Made by a program: the position numbers and the translations under genes. The notes under the pieces are model-generated. The model saw nothing but the letters and a program-made list of their open reading frames with translations. It was not told the origin of the DNA and made no database searches. DNA of 64,000 bases from Defluviicoccus sp046348835 (lineage in GTDB: Bacteria > Pseudomonadota > Alphaproteobacteria > Rhodospirillales > Defluviicoccaceae): assembly GCA_046348835.1 (NCBI GenBank), contig JAXMDM010000002.1:496001-560000 (forward strand). Direction: 5' to 3'. Shown here one piece after another: positions 44,324-52,538 of this stretch. Every line of letters begins with the position of its first letter. The stretch's first letter is position 1.

Positions 44324-44530
44324 TCACGAATTGACGCGGAATCCCACCTTCACCACGACCTGGTAGGAAGCGACCTTGCCCTTTTCCACCTGGCCGCGCA
44401 CTTCTTGAACCTCGAACCAGGTTACGTGTTCGAGGGTGGAACTGGCCGCATGGATGGCATTGTCGATGGCGTCGGAGATGCTGGTCGACGATGTTCCGAC
44501 GAGTTCAACCTTCTTGAAGACATTCGACAT
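44324..44530 (-). CDS. Dodecin family flavin-binding protein
   Basis: This 68-residue protein matches dodecins: VFKKVELVGTSSTSISDAID, then TWFEVQEVRGQVEKG and YQVVVKVGFRV. Dodecins assemble as dodecamers that store or buffer flavin; the Trp in TWFEVQE stacks on the isoalloxazine ring. The ATG follows AGGAAG. It lies 86 bp after nifT on the same strand and may be the last gene of nifB-fdxN-nifZ-nifT. Its 3' end meets the convergent draG. Confidence 0.88.
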   Translation of the reverse strand: MSNVFKKVELVGTSSTSISDAIDNAIHAASSTLEHVTWFEVQEVRGQVEKGKVASYQVVVKVGFRVNS

Positions 44531-44616
44531 GGGGGCTTCCTTGGCGGCTGGTGGTTTCCGACAGATGGCGGGCGCGGACGCCAAGGTCAAGCGCGGCGGT
44601 GGGCGGTTCGGGGTGC

Positions 44617-44826
44617 TCAATCGCCCGACAGGCGGCGCGCCTCCACCGTCACCGGCAGCCGGGTGCCGGCGGCCATCTCCGGCATGGCAAAGCGCCAGCC
44701 GTTGGCCAGCTCGATCCAGCCGCCCCAGAGCTCGTCGTGCTCGCTGGCGACGACCGGCTGCTCCAGATCCTTTTTGGCGACGTAAACCGAATAGCGCTCG
44801 CCGCGTCGCGCTAGGGTCACCTTCAT
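44617..44826 (-). CDS. nifT: Nitrogen fixation protein NifT/FixU
   Basis: This 69-residue protein matches NifT/FixU end to end: MKVTLARRGERYSVYVAKKD, ELWGGWIELANGWRFAMPEM and GTRLPVTVEARRL. Function is not established and mutants usually fix nitrogen. The ATG overlaps the nifZ stop as ATGA. Confidence 0.92.
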   Translation of the reverse strand: MKVTLARRGERYSVYVAKKDLEQPVVASEHDELWGGWIELANGWRFAMPEMAAGTRLPVTVEARRLSGD

Positions 44827-45104
44827 TCCGCACCTCCATCGGCGTCCGTATCCACCACTTCCAGCTCGCCCTGCCGCATACCGACGATGCGGCCGCGTTC
44901 GAAGAAATCGACCGCATAGATGTAATAGCGCTGCAGGAACTCGCCGACGGACTGGATGTAGCCCACGTCTCCGGCCTCGATCAGCACCGTGCCGCGGGCG
45001 AGGCCCGGATAGGTGCCGTCGTTGCGCACGCTCTGCAGGGCCCGCACCTTCTGCCCCGGCTCGAATACCGGCGGATCGTACGTCTCGATCGGGACCGGCG
45101 TCAC
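44823..45104 (-). CDS. nifZ: NifZ, P-cluster maturation protein
   Basis: NifZ helps form the second P-cluster of the MoFe protein. The core reads FEPGQKVRALQSVRNDGTYP, then GLARGTVLIEAGDVGYIQSVGE and RYYIYAVDFFERGRIVGMR. I use the GTG at 45104 because a GGAGG lies five bases before it. In-frame starts at 45164 or 45209 would add a Pro/Arg-rich segment, overlap fdxN and lack a clear ribosome-binding site. Confidence 0.87.
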   Translation of the reverse strand: MTPVPIETYDPPVFEPGQKVRALQSVRNDGTYPGLARGTVLIEAGDVGYIQSVGEFLQRYYIYAVDFFERGRIVGMRQGELEVVDTDADGGAE

Positions 45105-45156
45105 CGCAGCCTCCGTCGGCCGCGGTGACGGGCGGGGCGAAAGGGTCCGGGTGGGA

Positions 45157-45348
45157 TCAGCCACGGACGACGGTGTCGGCCGGGCAGGAGGCCACGCACT
45201 GCGGTTCATCGAACTGACCGCTGCATTCGGTGCACTTGAGGGCGTTGATCACGCAGACATCCCCTTTCATGCTGATGGCACCGTTGGGGCAGGCAAACTC
45301 GCACGAACCGCAGCCTGTGCAGCCGGACGGATCGATCTTGTAGGCCAT
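45157..45348 (-). CDS. fdxN: 2[4Fe-4S] ferredoxin FdxN
   Basis: This 63-residue ferredoxin has CTGCGSCEFACPNGAI and a second set in CTECSGQFDEPQCVASCP, giving two cubanes with the longer second spacing of the bacterial nif/photosynthetic group. FdxN is commonly the direct electron donor to NifH, and it would be the natural partner of the NfnAB-like enzyme if that enzyme feeds nitrogenase (inference). It sits 101 bp after nifB. Confidence 0.92.
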   Translation of the reverse strand: MAYKIDPSGCTGCGSCEFACPNGAISMKGDVCVINALKCTECSGQFDEPQCVASCPADTVVRG

Positions 45349-45449
45349 TGTCGCTCTCCCAGTCGTCTGGTCGGCCGACCCTCAGCGATCGGTCGAGGGG
45401 TAAGCAGGACCCGGCCCCGAGGGAACGGGCAGGCAGGTCCGAGTGGACC

Positions 45450-46955
45450 TCAGGCTCGGCGCCCGACCGTCCGCGCCTCTGCGCCGGCGGTGGACGCCTC
45501 CAGGTGGCGGGCGATGGCGGTTTCGATGTACTCGAAGGCATACGCCTCGCTCACCGTGATCCCTGCGGCTGCCAGCGCGTCGGCCGGGCATCGCCCGATC
45601 TTGGCGCAGAAGACGGCCGATATTCCGTCAAGGGCGGCGATGGTGGCTTCCAGCACGTCGTCGTCGCCATCGCCGCCGCGGCAATAGCGCTCGATGCAAC
45701 GATGGCCGACGAAGCGGATGCCGTCGGCATCGGCGGCGAACACCTTGAACTCGCTGGCGTGGCCGAAATGCTGGTTGATGCGGCCGCCGCCCTTGCTGCA
45801 GACGGCGATCAGCACTGTCCGGGCCATGCCGAGGCGGCGCACGCTGTCGCCGGCCTCGTCGGCCTCGTCACCCTTGTCTTCGCGCTCGCGGGCAATGACG
45901 GCGCGATAGGCCCGGCGCTCCTCCTCGGCGGCGAGCGTGGCTGCGGCATCGATCTCCGGCAGGGCAGCGAGGGCGAACTCGCCGCCGCGATCCTCGCCGA
46001 GGAGACCCACCGCATCCGCCCGACACTGGCGGCAATGCCGCATCAGCCGGGCATCGCCGCCCAAGCGCTCCTGTACCGCCTGCAGCTCCGCCGCCGTCGG
46101 TCCGCGCTGGCCGGTCAGGCCGTAGTGGGTGCCGTGGCGGGGATCGGAAATCAGCGGCATGATGTTGTGCAGGAAGGCGCCGCGCCGCCGCACCTCGGCA
46201 TTGACCTCCTCGAGGTGGTGGTCGTTGACGCCCGGAATCAGCACCGAGTTGACCTTGACCAGGACGCCGGCGGCGACCAGGGCATCGAGGCCGGCGAGCT
46301 GGCGGTCGCGCAGCACCGTTGCCGCCTCCAGTCCGGTCAGCCGGCGGTGATCGAAGAACACCCAGGCGTAGATGCGGGCGCCGATCTCGGGATCGATAGC
46401 GTTGATGGTGATGGTGACGTGGTCGATGCCGAGGTCCTTGATCGCCTCCACATGGTCCGGCAGGGCGAGGCCGTTGGTGGAGAGGCACAGCTTGAGGTCC
46501 GGCATCTCCTGGCGCAGCCGGCGGAAGGTGGCGAAGGTGTTGCGATAGTCGGCAAGGGCGTCGCCGGGGCCGGCGATCCCCACCACCGAGAGCTCGGGCA
46601 TCCGCGCCGCGACCGCCAGCACCTTCCGCACCCCATCGTCGGGGCTCAGCCGTTCGCTGACGACGCCCGGCCGGCTCTCATTGGCGCAGTCGTACTTGCG
46701 GTTGCAGTAGTGGCACTGGATGTTGCAGGCGGGCGCCACCGCCACGTGCATGCGGGCGAAATAATGATGGGCGTCTTCGTTGTAACAGGGGTGATCGTGG
46801 ACTCGCGCCAGGATCTCGGGCGGCAGGTCGCCGTCCTTCGGCGCCGTCCCGCACCCCTGTGACGAGGCGCAGCCGGCGCGCTTCGCCGATGCCGACGAAA
46901 TGCCCGGGGACTTGCTGTTGAGCACAGCGTCGAGCGAGATGACCGTGCGGCCCAC
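45450..46955 (-). CDS. nifB: NifB, radical SAM FeMo-cofactor core synthase
   Basis: NifB makes NifB-co, the Fe-S-carbide core. Its radical SAM motif is CNIQCHYC, followed by NRKYDCANESRPGVV and GIAGPGDAL. The C-terminal domain from about residue 370 is NifX-like (VCSKGGGRINQHFGHASEF). I take the GTG at 46955, with AAGGAG six bases before it, giving 501 residues. An ATG at 47015 directly abuts the -12 element of the sigma-54 promoter and would lie upstream of the predicted transcript start. Confidence 0.94.
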   Translation of the reverse strand: MGRTVISLDAVLNSKSPGISSASAKRAGCASSQGCGTAPKDGDLPPEILARVHDHPCYNEDAHHYFARMHVAVAPACNIQCHYCNRKYDCANESRPGVVSERLSPDDGVRKVLAVAARMPELSVVGIAGPGDALADYRNTFATFRRLRQEMPDLKLCLSTNGLALPDHVEAIKDLGIDHVTITINAIDPEIGARIYAWVFFDHRRLTGLEAATVLRDRQLAGLDALVAAGVLVKVNSVLIPGVNDHHLEEVNAEVRRRGAFLHNIMPLISDPRHGTHYGLTGQRGPTAAELQAVQERLGGDARLMRHCRQCRADAVGLLGEDRGGEFALAALPEIDAAATLAAEEERRAYRAVIAREREDKGDEADEAGDSVRRLGMARTVLIAVCSKGGGRINQHFGHASEFKVFAADADGIRFVGHRCIERYCRGGDGDDDVLEATIAALDGISAVFCAKIGRCPADALAAAGITVSEAYAFEYIETAIARHLEASTAGAEARTVGRRA

Positions 46956-47015
46956 CGGCGCCTCCTTTGCGATGCCGACCTCCGCGACGGTCGCGGTGTC
47001 GTCTAAGGAGGACAT

Positions 47016-47031
47016 TGCAAGCCTCGGGCCA
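47016..47031 (-). promoter_or_regulatory. Sigma-54 promoter of nifB-fdxN-nifZ-nifT
   Basis: On the minus strand the site is TGGCCCG-AGGC-TTGCA, with GG and GC 10 bases apart. The predicted start is near 47004, giving a leader of about 48 bases to the GTG at 46955. Confidence 0.88.
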
Positions 47032-47088
47032 GGTATCTATCTATCTGTAAATACTAGATAAATAGGATTGGGTGAGCCCAATCGACTC

Positions 47089-47104
47089 TGTTCCGTTCGC
47101 GACA
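47089..47104. promoter_or_regulatory. NifA upstream activator sequence 1 for nifB
   Basis: TGT-N10-ACA centred about 92 bases upstream of the predicted nifB start, in the 120-bp gap after nifA. Confidence 0.82.
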
Positions 47105-47107
47105 GGC

Positions 47108-47123
47108 TGTCGCAAAGCCGACA
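47108..47123. promoter_or_regulatory. NifA upstream activator sequence 2 for nifB
   Basis: A second TGT-N10-ACA lies 19 bases from the first. It is only 15 bp beyond the nifA stop codon. Confidence 0.8.
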
Positions 47124-47137
47124 GCTTTCGCGCCGTC

Positions 47138-48880
47138 CTACAGCCGTTTGATCGGGATGTTGTGCTTGCGCAGGGCGTAGCCCACCTGGCGCGGGGTCAA
47201 GCCGAGGATGCGGGCGGCCTTGGCCTGGACCCACCCGGCTTTCTCCATCACCCGGATCAGCCGGTCCCGCTGCGGGATCGCGTTGAGGTCGGAAAGATCG
47301 TCGATCTCGGACCAGTCGGCGTGCGGCTCGATGTCGGCGAGACCGCTGTCCGCGCCCGGATCCCGGTCGGGATCCCTGGCCTGCTCCCCGCCGTCGAGGT
47401 TGCCGCGGCCGTCGGAGGCGGTGCCGTTGGTGCGATCGCCCTCCATCGCGGCGCGGCTCGGCAGGGGTGAGGAGGGCGGCAGCGCGATCCTGGAGGCCAG
47501 CACCTGGCAATGACACTGGCTCGTCTGACAGGGCATGCTGAGATCTTCGATCAACTCGCCGACGGTCATCGTCGCCACCCGCTGGACGCAGTTCTCCAGT
47601 TCGCGGACGTTGCCGGGGAATCTGCAGCTGGCGAGCACCGACAAGGCGGTGTCGGCAAACCGCATGGAGCGATTGTTCTCCTGGTTGAACAATTTGAGGA
47701 AATGCTCGGCCAGCGCCGGGATGTCCTCGCGCCGCTCCCGCAGCGCCGGCACGAAAACCGGAACGACGTTGATCCGATAATAGAGGTCGGCGCGGAAATC
47801 GCCCTTCGCCACCGCTTCTTCCAGGTTGCGGTTGGTGGCGAAGACGAAACGGACGTCCACCTTCAGGGTTCTGGTCCCGCCCAACCGTTCGAACTCCCGC
47901 TCCTGCAGCACCCGCAGCAGCTTGGCCTGGAACGGCGGCGAGACATCGCCGATCTCGTCGAGAAACAGGGTGCCCCCGTCGGCCAGCTCGAACCGTCCCT
48001 TGCGGTCGGCGATGGCGCCGGTGAAGGCGCCTTTTTCATGACCGAACAGCTCGGACTCGAGCAGGGTATCGGGCAGGGCGGCGCAGTTGACCTTGATGAA
48101 GGGCTTGTCCTTGCGGGGGCTGAGCATGTGGACGGCGCGGGCGAGCAACTCCTTGCCGGTGCCGCTCTCGCCGCGGAGGATGACGGTGGAGCGCGTCGGC
48201 GCCACCAGATGGATCTGGGCGTAGACCTCCTGCATCGCCTTCGACAGGCCGATCACCGATCCGTCGCCGATGGTCTTCAGGCTCTTGCGGACGAGGGGCC
48301 GCAACGGCACCGTGGGCGACACGGGGCGTGCCGCGACCGCGGTCCGCTCACTGACCCGCTGATGCAGACGCACCGTCTGGGCAATCAGGTTGGCGACCAT
48401 GGTCAACAGCCGGATGTCGTCGCCGAAGCTGACCTCGTTGGCGTCGGTCCACACCCGCGCCACCGCCAGCACGCCGAACGGCCGACCGAAAGTCTTGATC
48501 GGCACCCCGATCAGCGAGACCCGCTCGCCGTCCACGGCGCCCGACGTGCCGAGGTATTCCACAAGAAGCGGATGCTCGGCGACGTTCTCGGTGACGAACG
48601 GCATCTGCCCGGCGAGGATGCGCCGCGCCACCTCTTCCGGCAGGTCGGCGGAACCGGACTCGCCGATGGCCCGGCCCGGACACGAGGCGACGATCTCGAG
48701 CGTCCCCGCCTCGTCGACGATGGCGACCACGCCGCGCCGCATTTGCAGGTAGGACGACATGAGGTTGAGGACGGCACGCAGCGCCGCCGCCAGGTTGGTG
48801 GACGAACTCAAGATTTTGGATATCTCGTACAGGCTCACGAGCGATAGGGACGCAAGATCTCGCTTGTGTTCGACGTTCAT
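47138..48880 (-). CDS. nifA: Sigma-54-dependent nif transcriptional activator NifA
   Basis: This 580-residue activator has an N-terminal GAF domain (about 20-175), an AAA+ domain (about 205-445) with Walker A GESGTGKE (237-244), the sigma-54 contact loop GAFTGA (284-289) and Walker B GTLFLDEIGD, and a Fis-type helix-turn-helix (about 538-580). Cys419, Cys431, Cys451 and Cys456 match the cysteines that make alphaproteobacterial NifA oxygen-sensitive. The linker from about 460 to 535 is long, acidic and low in complexity. NifA should activate the nifH, nifB and iscA promoters through the TGT-N10-ACA sites found here. Confidence 0.95.
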   Translation of the reverse strand: MNVEHKRDLASLSLVSLYEISKILSSSTNLAAALRAVLNLMSSYLQMRRGVVAIVDEAGTLEIVASCPGRAIGESGSADLPEEVARRILAGQMPFVTENVAEHPLLVEYLGTSGAVDGERVSLIGVPIKTFGRPFGVLAVARVWTDANEVSFGDDIRLLTMVANLIAQTVRLHQRVSERTAVAARPVSPTVPLRPLVRKSLKTIGDGSVIGLSKAMQEVYAQIHLVAPTRSTVILRGESGTGKELLARAVHMLSPRKDKPFIKVNCAALPDTLLESELFGHEKGAFTGAIADRKGRFELADGGTLFLDEIGDVSPPFQAKLLRVLQEREFERLGGTRTLKVDVRFVFATNRNLEEAVAKGDFRADLYYRINVVPVFVPALRERREDIPALAEHFLKLFNQENNRSMRFADTALSVLASCRFPGNVRELENCVQRVATMTVGELIEDLSMPCQTSQCHCQVLASRIALPPSSPLPSRAAMEGDRTNGTASDGRGNLDGGEQARDPDRDPGADSGLADIEPHADWSEIDDLSDLNAIPQRDRLIRVMEKAGWVQAKAARILGLTPRQVGYALRKHNIPIKRL

Positions 48881-48920
48881 CGCCGGCCTCGTCGGATGGT
48901 GGTCGATCGCGAATTCCGGA

Positions 48921-48934
48921 GCGATTTACATCAA
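48921..48934 (-). promoter_or_regulatory. FNR/FixK-like half-conserved box upstream of nifA
   Basis: Minus-strand TTGATGTAAATCGC resembles the anaerobox TTGAT-N4-ATCAA: the left arm is perfect and the right arm has three of five bases. It is 41 bp before the nifA ATG. Low-oxygen control of nifA would make sense, but a single imperfect match is weak evidence. Confidence 0.3.
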
Positions 48935-49350
48935 CTCCTTGGCGCGGCGCGGACACGCCAAGTGAGGGCGGTGCCGGATAGGGCGTCTTCGATACCTTCC
49001 CATACAGCAAAAGGCGTGCCAGTTCCGGCCCGCCCGGTTTCCCATCTCCGGCAGTACCTTAACGGGGGTATGGTGAGAGCAGGCGCGAGCCCTGATCAAA
49101 GCGTCATCGGCGCTGCGTGCCGCATAAGCACCAGAAGCGTTCCCGAGAAACGGAAGGATGGGCACTCTCCCAGCGACCCTGCAAAGGCCGCACCCGGTGC
49201 CAGTTGGACGCCGCGCGCCGGGCCATTTTCCAAAAGACCTCCCTGACTAGTGGGAGAACATCTCTCCCAATGCGAAGGGATGATGCTGCATCGCACAATG
49301 GAAGTGCAGGCGATGTTGTTACAGCGGGCTCAATCTTGCCCATTTGCGGC

Positions 49351-49378
49351 TTGACGACGAGGCGTAAGACATTGTCTA
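49351..49378 (+). promoter_or_regulatory. Candidate sigma-70-type promoter of dctPQM
   Basis: TTGACG, 16 bases, then TGTCTA upstream of dctP. The -35 is good and the -10 is poor. It is about 80 bp before the start codon. Confidence 0.3.
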
Positions 49379-49457
49379 ACCAGAGGTAACCGCTGCGGCG
49401 GATGAGTTATGACTAATGTTCATCCGTCCGCATCAAGCCTTTTGGGAGGATTCCAGC

Positions 49458-50462
49458 ATGAAACGAGCCTTATTAGTGGGGCTGAGCGCCGCCTGCCTAT
49501 GGGTAACCACTGCTTTGGCCGATCCCATCGTGATCAAGTTCAGCCACGTCGTCGCCAATGATACCCCGAAAGGCCGTGCCGCCGAGCGATTCAAGGAGCT
49601 GGCAGAAAAGTACACCAATGGAGCGGTCATCGTAGAGGTCTATCCAAATAGTCAGTTATATAAAGATAAAGAAGAGTTGGAAGCATTGCAATTGGGAGCG
49701 GTGCAAATGCTTGCTCCCTCTCTAGCGAAATTTGGACCACTGGGGGCTAAGGAATTTGAGGCTTACGACTTCCCGTGTCTTTTTCCTGATCGGAACGCGC
49801 TTCATCGCGTGACTCAGGGTCCCATCGGTGAAGGAATGCTGAAGCGGCTGGAGGGGAAGGGCATACTGGGCCTTGCCTATTGGGACAATGGCTTCAAGAT
49901 TTTCAGTGCCAACCGTCCGCTCAAGGCGCCGGAAGATTTCAAGGGGCTGAAGATGCGGATCCAGTCGTCCAAGGTGCTGGACGCACAGATGCGAGCCCTG
50001 GGTGCGCTGCCACAAGTGATGGCCTTCGGCGAGGTCTACCAGGCCCTTGGGTCGGGTCAGGTGGATGGGACCGAGAACCCGCCCTCGAACATGTATACCC
50101 AGAAGATGTTCGAGGTGCAGAAGAACGCCATCGTCTCCAACCATGGCTATCTGGGCTACGCGGTGATCGTGAACAAGAAATTCTGGGAAGGCCTGCCGCC
50201 TGAGGTGCGAACCGCCCTGGATAAGGCCATGGCCGAGGCCACCGTATACGCCAACGACATTGCTGATCAGGACAATGCCGATGCGTTGGAAGCCATGCGC
50301 AAGATCGGCAAGACGGAGTTTTATGACCCGACGCCGGCGGAACGGGACGCGCTCTGCAAGAAGATGGCGCCGGTGTATGAAGAAATGGCTCCACGGGTCG
50401 GCAAGGAATTAATCGTATCGATCCTTAAGGAAACCGGGTCAACCGTAACCAAACTCGATTAA
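49458..50462 (+). CDS. dctP: TRAP transporter substrate-binding protein DctP
   Basis: This 334-residue periplasmic protein has a signal peptide (KRALLVGLSAACLW, cleavage near ALA-DP). The DctP fold follows with IKFSHVVANDTPKGRAAERF, VEVYPNSQLYKDKEELEAL, the substrate-carboxylate region MRIQSSKVLDAQMRALGA and ALGSGQVDGTENPPSN. The set binds C4-dicarboxylates or related acids. The ATG follows GGGAGGATT. The first third of the gene is more AT-rich than the neighbouring genes. It is the first gene of dctPQM, beside nifA. Confidence 0.92.
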   Translation: MKRALLVGLSAACLWVTTALADPIVIKFSHVVANDTPKGRAAERFKELAEKYTNGAVIVEVYPNSQLYKDKEELEALQLGAVQMLAPSLAKFGPLGAKEFEAYDFPCLFPDRNALHRVTQGPIGEGMLKRLEGKGILGLAYWDNGFKIFSANRPLKAPEDFKGLKMRIQSSKVLDAQMRALGALPQVMAFGEVYQALGSGQVDGTENPPSNMYTQKMFEVQKNAIVSNHGYLGYAVIVNKKFWEGLPPEVRTALDKAMAEATVYANDIADQDNADALEAMRKIGKTEFYDPTPAERDALCKKMAPVYEEMAPRVGKELIVSILKETGSTVTKLD

Positions 50463-50517
50463 ACATAGGGGTACTCGTACTCGTACGGGTGCGAGTATCG
50501 TCCTTAAGCTTCGAAAG

Positions 50518-51129
50518 ATGGTGGAAATGGTACTCCGGTTCCTCGATCACTTCGAAGAGTGGTTGATCGCTTTCTTGATGGGAGCAGCGACACTTATTAT
50601 CTTTGTCGCTGTTCTCCATCGCTACGGGTCCGGCCTAGCCATACCGGTGGTTCAGGATTTCCTGCTGAGTGTCAACCTCAATTGGGCGCAGGAACTCTGC
50701 ATTTATATGTTCATCTGGATGGCGAAGATTGGTGCCGCGTATGGCGTCCGCACCGGTATTCATGTCGGGGTCGACGTTCTGATCAACGCTCTCAGCGACC
50801 AGTGGCGGCGCAGGTTCATTATCTTTGGACTACTGGCCGGCGCCCTCTTTACAGCTACCGTCGGCACCTTTGGTAGCCGCTTTATTTGGGAGTTATATCA
50901 TACCGAACAAACGTCGGTCGATATGGAATTACCCATGTGGCTCGTTTACCTCGGTCTCCCCATCGGATCCTACCTGATGTGCTTTCGCTTCCTGCAAGTG
51001 TGCTGGATATTCAACCGCACGGGCGAGTTCCCAAGGCCGGATCATACCAAGGTGGAGGGGATCGACGCCGAGCCCGAACTGACAGCTATCGAAAAAGATG
51101 AAGAAATCCGGATGGGAGGCAAGTCATGA
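50518..51129 (+). CDS. dctQ: TRAP transporter small permease DctQ
   Basis: This 203-residue protein has four hydrophobic helices: LIAFLMGAATLIIFVAVLHR, WAQELCIYMFIWMAKIGAAY, FIIFGLLAGALFTATVG and LVYLGLPIGSYLMCFRFL. The NWAQELCIYMFIWMAKIGA stretch and following GVRTGIHVGVDV are typical of DctQ. The stop overlaps the dctM start, so the two permease parts are coupled. The acidic C-terminal tail of about 35 residues is cytoplasmic by prediction. Confidence 0.9.
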   Translation: MVEMVLRFLDHFEEWLIAFLMGAATLIIFVAVLHRYGSGLAIPVVQDFLLSVNLNWAQELCIYMFIWMAKIGAAYGVRTGIHVGVDVLINALSDQWRRRFIIFGLLAGALFTATVGTFGSRFIWELYHTEQTSVDMELPMWLVYLGLPIGSYLMCFRFLQVCWIFNRTGEFPRPDHTKVEGIDAEPELTAIEKDEEIRMGGKS

Positions 51130-52409
51130 CATCTCTCATTATTTTCGGGCTCCTCATCGCGCTGATGCTGACAGGAATGCCGATCTCCATCTCGCTCGGT
51201 CTGACGGTGCTGACCTTTCTCTTCACCATGACCCAGGTGCCGATCGAGAGCGTGGCGCTGAAACTGTTTACCGGTATCGAGAAGTTCGAGATCATGGCGA
51301 TCCCGTTCTTCATTCTTGCCGGTAATTTTCTCACCCACGGCGGTGTCGCCCGGCGGATGATCAATTTCGCGACCTCTTGCGTCGGTCATCTGCCCGGAGG
51401 CCTCGGCATCGCCGGGGTGATGGCTTGTGCTCTGTTCGCCGCCGTCTCCGGATCGAGCCCGGCTACGGTCGTCGCCATCGGCTCGATCCTGATGCCGGCG
51501 ATGGTGGCTCAAGGCTTTCCCAAGCGCTTCGGTGCCGGCGTCATCACCACCTCCGGCGCGCTCGGCATCCTCATTCCGCCATCGATCGTCATGGTGATGT
51601 ACGCAGTGGCGACCAATACCTCGGTCGGCCAGCTGTTCATCGCGGGGGTCATCCCCGGCATCGTGCTCGCGACCATGCTCGGCGTCGTCACCTGGTATAT
51701 CGCCTGGAAGAATAACTACCCACGCGGCCAGTTCGCCGGCTTTGCGCGGATCTTTACGAGTTTCCGCGAAAGTATCTGGGGCTTGATGCTCATCATCATC
51801 GTCATCGGCGGTATCTACGGAGGATTCTTTACGCCAACCGAGGCGGCAGCGATGAGTGCCGTCTACGCCTTTGTCGTATCCGTATTTATCTACAAGGATA
51901 TGAGCCTGAAGAAGGTCCCAAAGGTTCTTCTCGATTCGGCAAGCCTGAGCGCCATGTTGCTTTATATCATCACCAATGCGGTCCTCTTTTCGTTCCTTCT
52001 TACCCACGAAAATATCCCGCAAAACATGGCTTCCTGGATGATCGAGCAAAACCTCGGCGTGGTTGTCTTCCTCCTTGCCGTCAACATTCTCCTCCTCCTT
52101 GCCGGCAACGTCATGGAACCGTCGTCGATCACCCTGATCATGGCGCCGATCCTGTTTCCGATCGCGATGAAGTTGGGCGTCGACCCCATCCATTTCGGCA
52201 TCCTGTTGACGGTGAACATGGAAGTGGGAATGTGCCATCCCCCGGTGGGGCTCAATCTCTATGTCGCTAGCGGGATCACCCACATGGGGATCACGGAGCT
52301 GACGGTGGCCGTTTGGCCGTGGCTGTGCACGATGCTCGCATTCCTGGTGATGGTTACCTATTGGCCAACGCTATCGCTGTGGCTGCCGCGCGTGCTGGGA
52401 ATGATGTAG
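51126..52409 (+). CDS. dctM: TRAP transporter large permease DctM
   Basis: This 427-residue transport subunit has about 12 helices. Motifs include GMPISISLGLTVLTFLF, FEIMAIPFFILAGNFLTHGG, GSSPATVVAIGSILMPAM, GALGILIPPSIVMVMYAV, YGGFFTPTEAAAMSAVYA and a final MEVGMCHPPVGLNLYVASG. It drives Na+-coupled uptake with DctP and DctQ. A clear terminator follows 50 bp later. Confidence 0.93.
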   Translation: MTSLIIFGLLIALMLTGMPISISLGLTVLTFLFTMTQVPIESVALKLFTGIEKFEIMAIPFFILAGNFLTHGGVARRMINFATSCVGHLPGGLGIAGVMACALFAAVSGSSPATVVAIGSILMPAMVAQGFPKRFGAGVITTSGALGILIPPSIVMVMYAVATNTSVGQLFIAGVIPGIVLATMLGVVTWYIAWKNNYPRGQFAGFARIFTSFRESIWGLMLIIIVIGGIYGGFFTPTEAAAMSAVYAFVVSVFIYKDMSLKKVPKVLLDSASLSAMLLYIITNAVLFSFLLTHENIPQNMASWMIEQNLGVVVFLLAVNILLLLAGNVMEPSSITLIMAPILFPIAMKLGVDPIHFGILLTVNMEVGMCHPPVGLNLYVASGITHMGITELTVAVWPWLCTMLAFLVMVTYWPTLSLWLPRVLGMM

Positions 52410-52458
52410 GAACAACCACGTCTTCGGCCGGTCGGGCGTGACCCGCCGGCATCAACGG

Positions 52459-52491
52459 GAGGGCCTGCGACGCGCAGGCCCTCGTCGTTTT
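52459..52491 (+). terminator. Rho-independent terminator of dctPQM
   Basis: An 11-bp perfect stem (52459-52469 with 52473-52483) with a 3-base loop is followed by GTCGTTTT. It lies 50 bp beyond the dctM stop and upstream of the GH13 gene. Confidence 0.88.
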
Positions 52492-52538
52492 CGGTAGGCG
52501 GGCGTTCCGTCGGTTCATCGGGGAAGGAGGGCCGCGGG

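Larger units (their letters stand above)
48881..49457. other. Intergenic region between divergent nifA and dctP
   Basis: This gap of 577 bp has no convincing gene; short frames here lack ribosome-binding sites and family motifs. It must carry the nifA promoter on the left and the dctPQM promoter on the right. A short hairpin, TGGGAGA with TCTCCCA, lies near 49250-49270 with no T run. No GG-N10-GC sigma-54 site was found on either strand. Confidence 0.5.

Noticed and set aside
46956..47015. Extra 20 N-terminal residues of NifB from the ATG at 47015
   Set aside because: The ATG touches the -12 promoter element and would not be in the mRNA; the downstream GTG has a better ribosome-binding site.
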